The notes under the pieces: generated by a model | Told to the model about the DNA's origin: nothing | Databases searched by the model: none | Seen by the model: only the letters and a program-made list of their open reading frames with translations | Program-made: the position numbers and the translations under genes | Source of the DNA: JAGVSR01 sp963750715 | Lineage (GTDB): Bacteria; Pseudomonadota; Alphaproteobacteria; Rhizobiales; Hyphomicrobiaceae | Direction: 5' to 3' | DNA length: 64,000 nucleotides | Assembly: GCA_963750715.1 (NCBI GenBank) | Contig: CAVVRP010000014.1 | Location: 124,001-188,000 of the forward strand | In this document: positions 29,474-37,668 of the stretch, one piece after another | Layout of the letters: each line of letters starts with the position of its first letter | How positions within the stretch are numbered: the stretch's first letter is position 1

Positions 29474-29650
29474 ATGACAACTCGCGTAGAACACATGAAG
29501 GCACTAAAGGCCGCTTGGAAGAGGGCGCCGACAGGCCCCGAGAAGGACATCGCCTTTGAGAGGTTTGAAAGTGCCCAAAGGTCGAATGTTGCCAAGATGG
29601 CTAAGGCGGCGATGGCTTATCTCCACAAGGCTGAAGCCGCTCTCAAGTGA
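29474..29650 (+). CDS. Small helical protein, 58 residues
   Basis: ATG 29474 follows AAAGGG (29461-29466) at eight bases. The product (MTTRVEHMKALKAAWK...ERFESAQRSNVAKMAKAAMA...KAEAALK) is rich in Ala and Lys and should be one or two amphipathic helices, reminiscent of histone-like or nucleoid-associated small proteins, but I cannot assign a family. Codon use is typical of coding sequence. About 290 bases before it contain nothing recognisable. Confidence 0.6.
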   Translation: MTTRVEHMKALKAAWKRAPTGPEKDIAFERFESAQRSNVAKMAKAAMAYLHKAEAALK

Positions 29651-29704
29651 TACCAAGAGATCGCTTCGTTGCCCGGCTCTCACCGCGCTGATTTGCGTCG
29701 ATAT

Positions 29705-30799
29705 CTACGCCATCCAGCGTTTTAGCTTCACCCTATCAGTCAGCCCGGCCGCACGATTTTCAAGTTCCTTTCGTCGAAGAAGCCCTGTCTGCGTGTCGAT
29801 ATGCGTGATCACGGAGGCCGAGTTCGTCACAGCCGCCATCGCAGCAGTCTCCACCGAAGAGGATTCGGCGATGTAGGCGGCGAAGGTCGAGTTGAAGGCG
29901 TCTCCCGCGCCCGCCGTCCCGGCAACATGCACAGCGGGAGCAGGGCAGTGCACGATGCCCGATGAGGCGCCGACATACACTCCGTCCCGGCCATCGGTAA
30001 CCACAACCCACCTCGGACCGAGCTCCCGCAAGCTGCTGAAGAATCCAGCCAGCGACAATTCAAAGCCTCCAGCAAAAAAGCCACGCCTGGCGAGTTCCGG
30101 GAGCTCTTCCCCGCGCTGATGCTCGATGGGAGGGCCTTTATCGCCTGTCCGCGCGAACAGCCATGGGACGAGCGCGCCGGCCTCGAGACGGTTCACCGCG
30201 AGGATGTCGATCTTCGCGATCACGTCACGGAACGGCCCCTGGCGTGCTGAAAGCTGGCGGATTCCGGGGTTGGTCGCAATGAGCGCACCCTCGGCCTTGG
30301 CCTGCTCGATGATCAGTGGGAAGCAGTCGGCGGACTCGTTCGAGAGACTAGACACATAGACGAGATCGGCAGCGAAGGTCTGTTTCTTCAGATCCTTCGG
30401 CTCGAGCAGCGTGTTAGCGCCACGAAAGGCGAAGATCGCGGCATTCCGATCATGCGCCGAGACGAGAACCGAGGCGCCGGTTGGCGCGCGGGCATCGCGC
30501 TGCGCGAGCCGTGTGGAGATGCCTTCATCGGTCAAGCGAGTCAGGATCGTCTCGGCGCGCTCATCCTGGCCGAGCTTGATCAGCGCGGAAACGTCGTGCC
30601 CCAATCGCGCGAGACACACGGCCGCATTCACGGCACCGCCTCCGCAATGGGTTGAGATGTCCTCCGCCTCGATCTTGCGACCCTCCTCAAGCAAGAGAAA
30701 CGAGGTATCCGCGTTGCGCATGGTCATATGTTCGATGCGCTCGTCGGCGATCACGGCGATCGTGTCGATCATGGCACCGCCGACAGTCACAGCTTTCAT
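29705..30799 (-). CDS. PfkB-family carbohydrate kinase
   Basis: The start at 30799 (MKAVTVGGAMIDTIAV) is preferred: AAGGAG lies upstream and the sequence begins with the family's first beta strand. The upstream 29 codons lack homology features. Signatures are GGGAVNAAVCLARLGHDV (sugar-binding PfkB motif 1) and GTAGAGDAFNSTFAAY (motif 2, with catalytic Asp in GAGD). The family phosphorylates ribose, fructose, 2-keto-3-deoxygluconate, nucleosides and others; the substrate is not readable. An insertion of about 40 residues in the middle (ARTGDKGPPIEHQRGEELPE) is longer than in ribokinase. It is transcribed away from the mannose operon that follows. Confidence 0.92.
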   Translation of the reverse strand: MKAVTVGGAMIDTIAVIADERIEHMTMRNADTSFLLLEEGRKIEAEDISTHCGGGAVNAAVCLARLGHDVSALIKLGQDERAETILTRLTDEGISTRLAQRDARAPTGASVLVSAHDRNAAIFAFRGANTLLEPKDLKKQTFAADLVYVSSLSNESADCFPLIIEQAKAEGALIATNPGIRQLSARQGPFRDVIAKIDILAVNRLEAGALVPWLFARTGDKGPPIEHQRGEELPELARRGFFAGGFELSLAGFFSSLRELGPRWVVVTDGRDGVYVGASSGIVHCPAPAVHVAGTAGAGDAFNSTFAAYIAESSSVETAAMAAVTNSASVITHIDTQTGLLRRKELENRAAGLTDRVKLKRWMA

Positions 30800-30843
30800 G
30801 CTTGGAAGGCTCCTTGATGGCCTGATCTCTGACCGGTCCGTTG

Positions 30844-30858
30844 TGTGGTACAACCACA
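30844..30858. promoter_or_regulatory. 15-bp palindrome upstream of the PfkB kinase
   Basis: TGTGGT-ACA-ACCACA is a perfect inverted repeat with a three-base spacer, ending 45 bases before the kinase start. Its size suits a dimeric regulator. The regulator is unknown. Confidence 0.4.
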
Positions 30859-31327
30859 TATCGATGCGCAACAGGATCGATGACACGGCTCGCCTATCTG
30901 CTAAAGCCTGCGCGCTTTTGTTGCCGGTGTCATGTTCGATCGAACTGGAGAACCAATAACCGGACGGCGTCTAAGTCATGAAACAATGCGGAGTCGACAA
31001 GAGATCGTGCCGCGCGCTCGATTGTGCCGTCTGGAGGCTCTGGAGGGTCGTATTTTGATACTGCACGTCAAGTCGGAGCAACGCCGAAGGTGAAAGATAC
31101 CTCCTTACAGCAAAGCAGAAGTGGCTGCCCTTCCCGCGGCCGGAACCTGTCCGCCCAGTCATAAGGCGGAACTTCGCACGACGCGTCGGCGTTGAGACCG
31201 CTGTAACCCATCGTTTGAGTAGTTTCCGAAGGTACCAAGGCCGACTGTACCCGCCTACCCAATAACTGGGTGTTGTTACGCCATTGGTGTCATCCATCCC
31301 AAGTTTCGGTTTTGCAGGTGGAGCACG
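30859..31327. other. Divergent intergenic region
   Basis: It separates the PfkB kinase (minus) from the ManA-like operon (plus) and should contain promoters for both. I see no reliable gene; the long minus-strand frame across it lacks a ribosome site and domain features. Confidence 0.4.
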
Positions 31328-32269
31328 ATGACGATCGAACTCGCAAATGCGCGGGCCATACCCAAGCCTTGGGGAATTGTGGACCTGAGACCGTGGAACA
31401 ATCGTGTTCATGACGGAACCGCGATTGGAGAAATCTGGTACGAGCGACCTGGCAATCCGGCCACAAAACCCTCGCTCCTGCTCAAGATCCTGCTCACCAA
31501 TGAGCCCCTTTCCATCCAGGTCCTTCCAGATGACGCTTATGCTTATTCAATTGGGCTGGCGAGCGGCAAGACAGAGGCATGGTATGTTTTGAGCGCTGCT
31601 CCTGGAGCCAAGGTCGCCCTCGGACTGGATCAGCAGCGGACGCCGCAGCAATTGCGTCAGGCCGCGCAGGACGGCTCGATTTCAGAGCTTGTCGTGTGGC
31701 GAACCGTGTCGGCATGCGACGTCATATTCGTGCCACCCGGTACGATTCACGCGATTGGAACCGGCCTTGTCATTGCAGAAGTTCAACAGAACAGCGATGC
31801 AACGCTCCGCCTGTTCGATCACGGTCGCAAGCGTGAGCTGGACATGAAAAACGCGGTTGCTGTTGCGAATGCCGGACCGGCAGATTCTCAGTCGCAACCG
31901 GTTCGACCTAACGATTTTTTCGTGATCGAGCGGGTCGAATTGGCGCCAGGAGATTCGTGGTGCCTGGCAGCAAAACGAGAGACATGGCTTCTCATTCTCA
32001 GCGGGAGCACCCGAGCCGGTTCCTTCAATGTGGCGACGGCGGATACCGTTTTCGCCCAATGCGAAGGCATCACCATTCACGCCGGCCCAGAGGGCGTCGT
32101 GGGACTAGTGGCGTACACCGGATTGGGCGGGCCTATTCCGGAGTTTCTGCAGCGATTGTCAGAGCCGGGTCCCGCTGATGTGAAATCGTCAGTTCTGGAA
32201 TATGCGCCACCCTCCCTGACTAGCAAATCAGCGAGCCCTGCAATCGGATTCAAGGAAGCCATTTCATGA
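31328..32269 (+). CDS. Class I mannose-6-phosphate isomerase-like protein
   Basis: The cupin fold of ManA-type isomerases is visible: KPWG near the start, LLKILLTNEPLSIQVLPDDA (51-70), GKTEAWYVLSA (80-90) and FVPPGTIHAIGTGLVIAEVQQNSD (134-157). The class I zinc site uses Gln, His, Glu and His. Here Gln64, Glu83 and His141 are present, but the usual His in S-I-Q-V-H-P-D-D is Leu66 (codon CTT at 31523-31525). Mannose-6-phosphate to fructose-6-phosphate conversion is therefore uncertain. The stop overlaps the start of the glycosyltransferase by ATGA, so the two are coupled. The length, 313 residues, suits the short bacterial class. Confidence 0.88.
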   Translation: MTIELANARAIPKPWGIVDLRPWNNRVHDGTAIGEIWYERPGNPATKPSLLLKILLTNEPLSIQVLPDDAYAYSIGLASGKTEAWYVLSAAPGAKVALGLDQQRTPQQLRQAAQDGSISELVVWRTVSACDVIFVPPGTIHAIGTGLVIAEVQQNSDATLRLFDHGRKRELDMKNAVAVANAGPADSQSQPVRPNDFFVIERVELAPGDSWCLAAKRETWLLILSGSTRAGSFNVATADTVFAQCEGITIHAGPEGVVGLVAYTGLGGPIPEFLQRLSEPGPADVKSSVLEYAPPSLTSKSASPAIGFKEAIS

Positions 32270-34518
32270 AACCAATCGAGAGCATCGCATTCATCGGAAA
32301 CTATCTTCCGCGGCGATGCGGTATCGCTACCTTTACAAGCGACCTACACCGAGCGGTCGCGGCAGCTCATTCAGATCTGGACACCTGCGTCGTTGCCATG
32401 ACGGACCCGGGCGCCACGTACGATTACCCGAAGGTCGTGCGCGTCTCAGTTCGCGACGAAATGATAGGCGACTATCGGAACGCTGCCCATTTCCTTAACG
32501 AGGCCGCTGTCGACGTCGTTTCGCTTCAGCATGAGTACGGAATTTTCGGCGGCGAGGCCGGTGGCAACATTATCGACCTCTTGTCCCACCTCGAAATGCC
32601 GATAGTGACCACGCTTCACACCGTACTCGCTGAGCCCACGCATACTCAGCGCAAAGTGATGGATCGGATCATCGATGCGTCGTCAAAGATCATCGTCATG
32701 GCGGAAAAGGGCAGGGAATTGCTCCGTTCTGTTCATGACGTGCCAGCCCGCAAGGTCGAGGTGATACCGCACGGGATACCTGACTTCCCTTACCTGGAAA
32801 CCCATCAAGCCAAAGAGGAATTTGGCTCAAGCGGAAAGAAGATCATCCTCACGTTCGGGCTTCTGTCGCCTAACAAGGGCATCGAGCATGTTCTCGATGC
32901 CATGCCGAGGATTATCGAAACGTGTCCTAATGCTGTGTATGTTATTCTAGGTGCTACCCATCCTCACCTTGTACGGAATCATGGCGAGGCCTATCGCGAG
33001 GGGCTTATCGCGCGGGTTGAGGAACTTGGCATCAACAATCATGTCGTCTTCGTCAACCAGTTCGTTGAGCAAGGCACGCTGTTGGATTTCATTTCGATGT
33101 GCGACGTCTACGTGACGCCGTATCTCAATGAGACCCAAATGACATCGGGCACCTTGGCCTACAGCTTCGGATTGGGCAAGGCCGTCGTCTCGACCCCCTA
33201 CTGGCACGCCAAGGAACTGCTCGCTGACGGGCGAGGCATCCTGGTTCCGTTCGGGGATGCCAACGCGCTGAGCACCGAAATTGCCGGCCTGCTGACGAAC
33301 GACGTTCGTCGGCGGGCTATGTGCAAACGGGCTTATGCGGCTAGCCGATCGATGACCTGGGCCCAAACGGCTGAACGCTATCTTGCGAGCTTCGAGGCCG
33401 CACGCGAGCACACACCGTTGGCCATTGTTCTTCCGGTGGTGGACCGCATTGCCTCGCGGCGCAAGCAACACGCGGTTCCGGAAGTCCGGATCGGCCACTT
33501 CATGTCGCTTTGCGATGGTACCGGAATGCTCCAGCATGCGGTTCATTCCGTCGCCGACCGCTCTCATGGCTACTGTGTCGACGACAACGCACGTGCCTTG
33601 CTCTTGTCAAGCGCGCTCGCAAACTCGAGCGAACCGCATTTGCCCAATGATCTAACTTCGCGCTTTGCGGCTTTCGTTCAGCACGCATGGAACCCAGACA
33701 CCGGCCAGTTCCGAAACTTCATGAGCTACGACCGGAGATGGCTGGAGCACAGGGGCTCGCCAGACAGCCACGGGCGGACGCTTTGGGCGTTGGGCGACTG
33801 CGCTCTCAAGGATGCCGAGCCATCTCGCCGCAGATGGGCTGCGGAGCTGTTCAAGAACGCACTTCCAGTCGTCGAGGAGTTCTCCTCACCGCGGGCATGG
33901 GCCTTTTGTCTGCTTGGTTTGGATGCCTATTGCCCAATGAACGGTGACGACCTCTTCGCCGATCGGTTGCGAACACAATTAGCTGACCGGCTTTTGGCAC
34001 TCCTCTGCGATCGGGAAGCTGAACACTGGCCTTGGTTCGAAGACGTGCTCGCCTACGACAACGCGCGTCTTCCCCAAGCGTTGATCCAGACAGGCCTGAC
34101 GACCCATACGCCATCCTATGTCGCGGGCGGCCTTCGATCTCTACGTTGGCTCATGTCCTTGCAGACCGCACCGTCGGGATACTTCAGACCAGTAGGAACT
34201 GGGAGCTTCGGCAGCGTGCGCAAGCAGCCGGAAGCATTCGATCAGCAACCGGTCGAGGCGTCTGCCACAATTTCTGCATGCCTCGCCGCCAAACGGGCCG
34301 ACGACAGCGCGGAGTGGCCAGCAGGGGCGATGCGCGCGCTCAACTGGTTTCTGGGCGAAAACGACCTCGAGACACCACTAATCGACGTCGAAACCGGAGC
34401 CTGCTTGGATGGACTTCATCCCGACCGACCCAACGAGAACAGGGGAGCTGAGTTCGAACTCTGTCTTACCTTCTTGGGCTTATTGAGATACGGGAGTTCA
34501 AGGGGGCTGCTATGTTGA
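32266..34518 (+). CDS. GT4-family glycosyltransferase with a C-terminal helical domain
   Basis: Residues 1-380 are a GT-B glycosyltransferase: FIGNYLPRRCGIATFTSDLH at the N-terminus, LQHEYGIFGGEAGG, VIPHGIPDF, then the sugar-nucleotide half beginning LTFGLLSPNKGIEHVLDAMP, with TSGTLAYSFGLGKAVVSTPYWHAKELL. Residues about 400-750 form a separate helical domain (GYCVDDNARALLLSSAL, DSHGRTLWALGDCAL, LPQALIQTGL) that resembles glycoside-hydrolase-like (alpha/alpha)6 repeats. Two-domain proteins of this kind occur next to GH130 enzymes in proteobacteria. Acceptor and product are unknown; the neighbouring ManA-like and GH130 genes suggest mannose. No membrane helices, so cytoplasmic. Confidence 0.93.
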   Translation: MKPIESIAFIGNYLPRRCGIATFTSDLHRAVAAAHSDLDTCVVAMTDPGATYDYPKVVRVSVRDEMIGDYRNAAHFLNEAAVDVVSLQHEYGIFGGEAGGNIIDLLSHLEMPIVTTLHTVLAEPTHTQRKVMDRIIDASSKIIVMAEKGRELLRSVHDVPARKVEVIPHGIPDFPYLETHQAKEEFGSSGKKIILTFGLLSPNKGIEHVLDAMPRIIETCPNAVYVILGATHPHLVRNHGEAYREGLIARVEELGINNHVVFVNQFVEQGTLLDFISMCDVYVTPYLNETQMTSGTLAYSFGLGKAVVSTPYWHAKELLADGRGILVPFGDANALSTEIAGLLTNDVRRRAMCKRAYAASRSMTWAQTAERYLASFEAAREHTPLAIVLPVVDRIASRRKQHAVPEVRIGHFMSLCDGTGMLQHAVHSVADRSHGYCVDDNARALLLSSALANSSEPHLPNDLTSRFAAFVQHAWNPDTGQFRNFMSYDRRWLEHRGSPDSHGRTLWALGDCALKDAEPSRRRWAAELFKNALPVVEEFSSPRAWAFCLLGLDAYCPMNGDDLFADRLRTQLADRLLALLCDREAEHWPWFEDVLAYDNARLPQALIQTGLTTHTPSYVAGGLRSLRWLMSLQTAPSGYFRPVGTGSFGSVRKQPEAFDQQPVEASATISACLAAKRADDSAEWPAGAMRALNWFLGENDLETPLIDVETGACLDGLHPDRPNENRGAEFELCLTFLGLLRYGSSRGLLC

Positions 34519-34599
34519 ATATGGTAAGATCCGCATCGACGTTGGTGCGCAGCACCACGAGCCGCTCGATCGCATCGGGAACGAACCCAGGGGGCCACC

Positions 34600-35898
34600 T
34601 TGCTTCAATCACGATTTCTGAATCGCCAGATCCTGCATCTGCGCCCAGATCCGGCGAGGGTTGTCGTGAGACCCTTCAAACCGGCGACTGAACCGAGGGA
34701 TCTGAATCCAACCGATAAGACCAGAGCTAACCATATCGTCGACAGGGTCCTTCGGCTCGACGCCGGGGCTGCCGGTCGTCAACTTGCTGACGTACTCGAG
34801 AACTTCGAAGGCCGCCATAGGAACCTCCTGGAGATCTTCGAGACGCGTGCCGCGGAGATGGAAGAGGCGTTGACGCCCCATGCCGCGTTGAACAGGACGC
34901 AACGCTGTCTGATCGGAGCCTACTTTCTCCACGAGTATTCATTTGAGGCGTCGGCCCTATTCAATCCGAGTATCGTGCATCACCCTGACCAATCGGGTGC
35001 ACCGGACAATGGCTGTCGATTCATTCTGAGCCTTCGTGCCGTTGGCGAAGGGCACATTTCATCGCTGACCTTTCGATCGGGAAGCATCGGTTCTGACGGC
35101 AGCGTCAGCGTTGACCCGACCGCGCGTCTAGCGTCGGTTCCTAAGGTTTCCAAGCGTACGTCCGGTCTAATTGGTGATGGCGTTGAATTGATTTTCGGAC
35201 CCGAAGACGACCTGAGTGAACGCGTTATTTTTCCGATTACCGACTCTCAAGCCAACGGCATCGAGGACGCGCGTTTCGTTCAATTCACAGATGAGGGACG
35301 AACGACGTACTACGCAACGTACACAGCCTATAGCGGCCGGGCGATCCGCTCCGAGTTGCTCGAGACGACGGATTTCAAATCCTTCTGTATGACGCCCCTT
35401 GGCGGATCAGCATCGCGAAACAAGGGCATGGCTCTGTTCCCGCGTAAGATCAACGGCCGCTTCGCGATGATTGCGAGGCAGGACAACGAGAACCTGTATC
35501 TCATTTATTCGGACGACCTCTACACGTGGGATGGCGGTCAATCCTTCCTTCAACCCGAGTTTCCGTGGGAGTTCGTGCAGATCGGCAATTGTGGATCACC
35601 AATTGAGTTGGACGAATATTGGTTGCTGTTTACACATGGGGTCGGACCGGTAAGAAAGTATTCGATCGGCGCGGTCCTTCTGGACAAGAAAGACCCTTCA
35701 AAAGTTCTCGCCCGTTCCCGTGAGCCGCTGGTGCATCCCGAGCCTCCGGAACGCGAAGGCTACGTACCCAACGTCGTCTACACGTGCGGTGGGATGCGCC
35801 AAGGCGACCATATCATTTTGCCCTATGCAATATCGGACACGTTCTCGAACTTCGCGACGATCAGGATCGACGATCTGATGGAGGCCATCGCCGGCTGA
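34600..35898 (+). CDS. GH130-family glycoside phosphorylase/hydrolase
   Basis: The start is TTG 34600, with GGGGG about six bases upstream; it gives the usual beginning followed by HLRPDPARVVVRPFKP. The beta-propeller shows FNPSIV (121-126), GIEDARFVQF with the conserved Asp223, and later blades NKGMALFPRKINGRFAMIAR and GNCGSPIELDEYWLLFTHG. GH130 enzymes cleave beta-mannosides, mostly with phosphate and yielding mannose-1-phosphate, though some subfamilies hydrolyse. The approximately 110-residue N-terminal helical region before the propeller matches the larger PH1107-like subgroup. It is the third gene of the mannose operon. Confidence 0.9.
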   Translation: MLQSRFLNRQILHLRPDPARVVVRPFKPATEPRDLNPTDKTRANHIVDRVLRLDAGAAGRQLADVLENFEGRHRNLLEIFETRAAEMEEALTPHAALNRTQRCLIGAYFLHEYSFEASALFNPSIVHHPDQSGAPDNGCRFILSLRAVGEGHISSLTFRSGSIGSDGSVSVDPTARLASVPKVSKRTSGLIGDGVELIFGPEDDLSERVIFPITDSQANGIEDARFVQFTDEGRTTYYATYTAYSGRAIRSELLETTDFKSFCMTPLGGSASRNKGMALFPRKINGRFAMIARQDNENLYLIYSDDLYTWDGGQSFLQPEFPWEFVQIGNCGSPIELDEYWLLFTHGVGPVRKYSIGAVLLDKKDPSKVLARSREPLVHPEPPEREGYVPNVVYTCGGMRQGDHIILPYAISDTFSNFATIRIDDLMEAIAG

Positions 35899-36144
35899 CG
35901 GCTAGCGCTATTAGGTTTCTGCCTAGCAGGCTTTGCCAGCCCTAGATGTGGCCGCCAGCGCCAAACGAGCTAATGCCGGTAGCGACTTTGCACTGGTTCG
36001 TTTTATGATCGTGGTGCAATGGTTCCAACTGTGCGTTGACTGATGCCGAAAACGCGCGGCTGAAGAGCAAATGACCGCCAGATGGCGCGTGGCTTTTGGC
36101 GCGGACAATCCGTAACACCACGCATACCTCTACCATCTTACAGC

Positions 36145-36402
36145 TCAGGCGACCCTGCGAATGAAGCTAATCAGCACGAGCAGTACCACCGCTCCAACGG
36201 TCGCGGATATGATCTGCCCCGCAATATTGCCGCTGGTAAAGAGACCGAGCCGTGGTAATAGCCATCCGCCAAAAACAGCTCCGACGATGCCGACGACAAT
36301 ATTGCCAACGGCTCCAAAACCGTAGCCTTCGACGATTATGCCTGCCAGGAAGCCTGCAGCGGCACCGATCAGCAACAAGATAACGAGAGCTTCGACTCGC
36401 AT
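36145..36402 (-). CDS. GlsB/YeaQ/YmgE-family stress membrane protein
   Basis: ATG 36402 follows AGGAGA at seven bases. The 85-residue protein has three hydrophobic glycine-rich helices (LVILLLIGAAAGFLAGIIV, FGAVGNIVVGIVGAVFGGWLLP, IISATVGAVVLLVLISFI), the transglycosylase-associated or YeaQ pattern. These small inner-membrane proteins are commonly induced in general stress. The upstream neighbour on the same strand encodes a CsbD protein, also a stress marker. Confidence 0.88.
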   Translation of the reverse strand: MRVEALVILLLIGAAAGFLAGIIVEGYGFGAVGNIVVGIVGAVFGGWLLPRLGLFTSGNIAGQIISATVGAVVLLVLISFIRRVA

Positions 36403-36478
36403 GACTTGTCTCCTGGCGGTTGATGTTTTGACTGGTTTGTCGCTGACCACGCTTCGACAGCCGCGAGCGACACTCGCC

Positions 36479-36679
36479 CTACGAAACCTTGCTCAACCAT
36501 TCGTTGATTGCGCGCTCGCCTTGCTCCTTATCGTGACCGTAACGCTTCTGAAGAATGCCGAGCAGCTCGACACGCTTTCCATTGACGACATCGAGATCAT
36601 CCGCAGTTAGCTTTCCCCATTGCTGCTGCGCCTTGCCCTTGAGTTGCTTCCAGTCGCCTTCGACTTGATCCCAGTTCAT
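36479..36679 (-). CDS. CsbD-family stress protein
   Basis: The 66-residue product has the classic CsbD form: MNWDQVEGDWKQLKGKAQQQ, WGKLTADDLDVVNGKRVELL and a closing QKRYGHDKEQGERAINEWL. CsbD-like proteins are abundant small helical proteins of the general stress response, function unknown. AAAGG precedes ATG 36679. It lies about 75 bp upstream of the GlsB gene on the same strand, so co-transcription is likely. Confidence 0.92.
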   Translation of the reverse strand: MNWDQVEGDWKQLKGKAQQQWGKLTADDLDVVNGKRVELLGILQKRYGHDKEQGERAINEWLSKVS

Positions 36680-36866
36680 GTGATGAGCCTTTCGGTTGCC
36701 GTGTGAATAATGCGCCTTTTTCGAGAAGTAGGTTCGCCGACGCGAAGTCGCGTCAAGTCATATCTTAGCCCTAGTGGTTTCAGCTCGGGCCGGATCGGTT
36801 TCTACTCAGTCCGACGGCGTTCGCTCCGGATCGGAAAAGCAGGAATGTTTGATCCGCCAACCAGCA

Positions 36867-37220
36867 TCAACCATTACGGCAGTCGTAGAAGCGATCATGC
36901 CAATACCGGCTGCCGCTGACCTGCCACTTTCGATAGTAAACCCCGCAAGCATTGTTTTCGCCGGAATAGATGTAAACGCCAGGAATGCCATAACGCAGGC
37001 CACCCCTATGGTGGTTCCAGTCACTGTATCTCGAACCGCTATGAAGATCGTAGTGCGGGGCGTTGCCGCGATGGGAGCCCTGCATGCTTCCAGTGCTATG
37101 GTCGCTCTGCATGCCAGTGCCCTGGTGGGACTGGGCCGCCTGGGCTGGACCGAAGGTTGCAAGCATGGCACCCAGAGCTGCCGAGGCTGCGATCTCTGTC
37201 GTTATGTTTCTGATGTTCAT
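36867..37220 (-). CDS. Secreted BA14K-like small protein
   Basis: GGAG precedes ATG 37220. A signal peptide (ITTEIAASAALGAMLATFGPAQA) is followed by a His/Ser/Gly-rich segment (SHQGTGMQSDHSTGSMQGSH) and a C-terminal block with aromatic residues and two cysteines (ACGVYYRKW and YWHDRFYDCRNG). The tail resembles BA14K-type lectin-like proteins of rhizobia and Brucella, but the match is weak. Confidence 0.6.
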   Translation of the reverse strand: MNIRNITTEIAASAALGAMLATFGPAQAAQSHQGTGMQSDHSTGSMQGSHRGNAPHYDLHSGSRYSDWNHHRGGLRYGIPGVYIYSGENNACGVYYRKWQVSGSRYWHDRFYDCRNG

Positions 37221-37601
37221 TGCTTGTCTCCATTTTATTGGCCGGCTCGGCCGGGCGCTCTAGACAAGTTGCCAAGCAATTCGCCCAGGGAGCCATCTTG
37301 TTCGCTCAGACTGAGCGAACAGGCGTCAAGAAGACAGAATCGGGAAATACCTAGCTGATAAACTGAGAGAGTTTTCTATCGAGGCCCCGCAGTCTGGAAG
37401 CGCCTAGAGCGCGACAAGCTGCACCATGTCCGCCTGGACATCGAGCAGACCTGCTCACAGGTACATTCCGAGTCTGGAACATTAATCAGCCAGGGCGCTT
37501 TTATGTGGTGACCGTCCATTACTGGCCGGTCCTTTCATTGGGAGGCCTGCCTTTCCCCCGCCTAGCAGCGCCTTGGATTTAAGATTTACAACCAATGATC
37601 G

Positions 37602-37636
37602 GCGACCCCGGCGTCTCAATTGGACCCCGGGGTCGC
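37602..37636. repeat. Inverted repeat GCGACCCCGG / CCGGGGTCGC
   Basis: Perfect 10-bp arms (37602-37611 and 37627-37636) flank a 15-bp spacer; GACCCCGG also occurs twice as a direct repeat. It lies 33 bp beyond the stop of the HWE kinase gene (37669, minus strand). The remainder of 37221-37668 holds no recognisable gene. It could be a terminator or an insertion-sequence scar. Confidence 0.5.
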
Positions 37637-37668
37637 ATTTTCTAATCTGGATGTAGGCAAGCCTTGTT

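Noticed and set aside
30971..31411. 146-residue minus-strand frame in the PfkB/ManA intergenic region
   Set aside because: Overlaps the ManA start, lacks a ribosome site, no recognisable motif.
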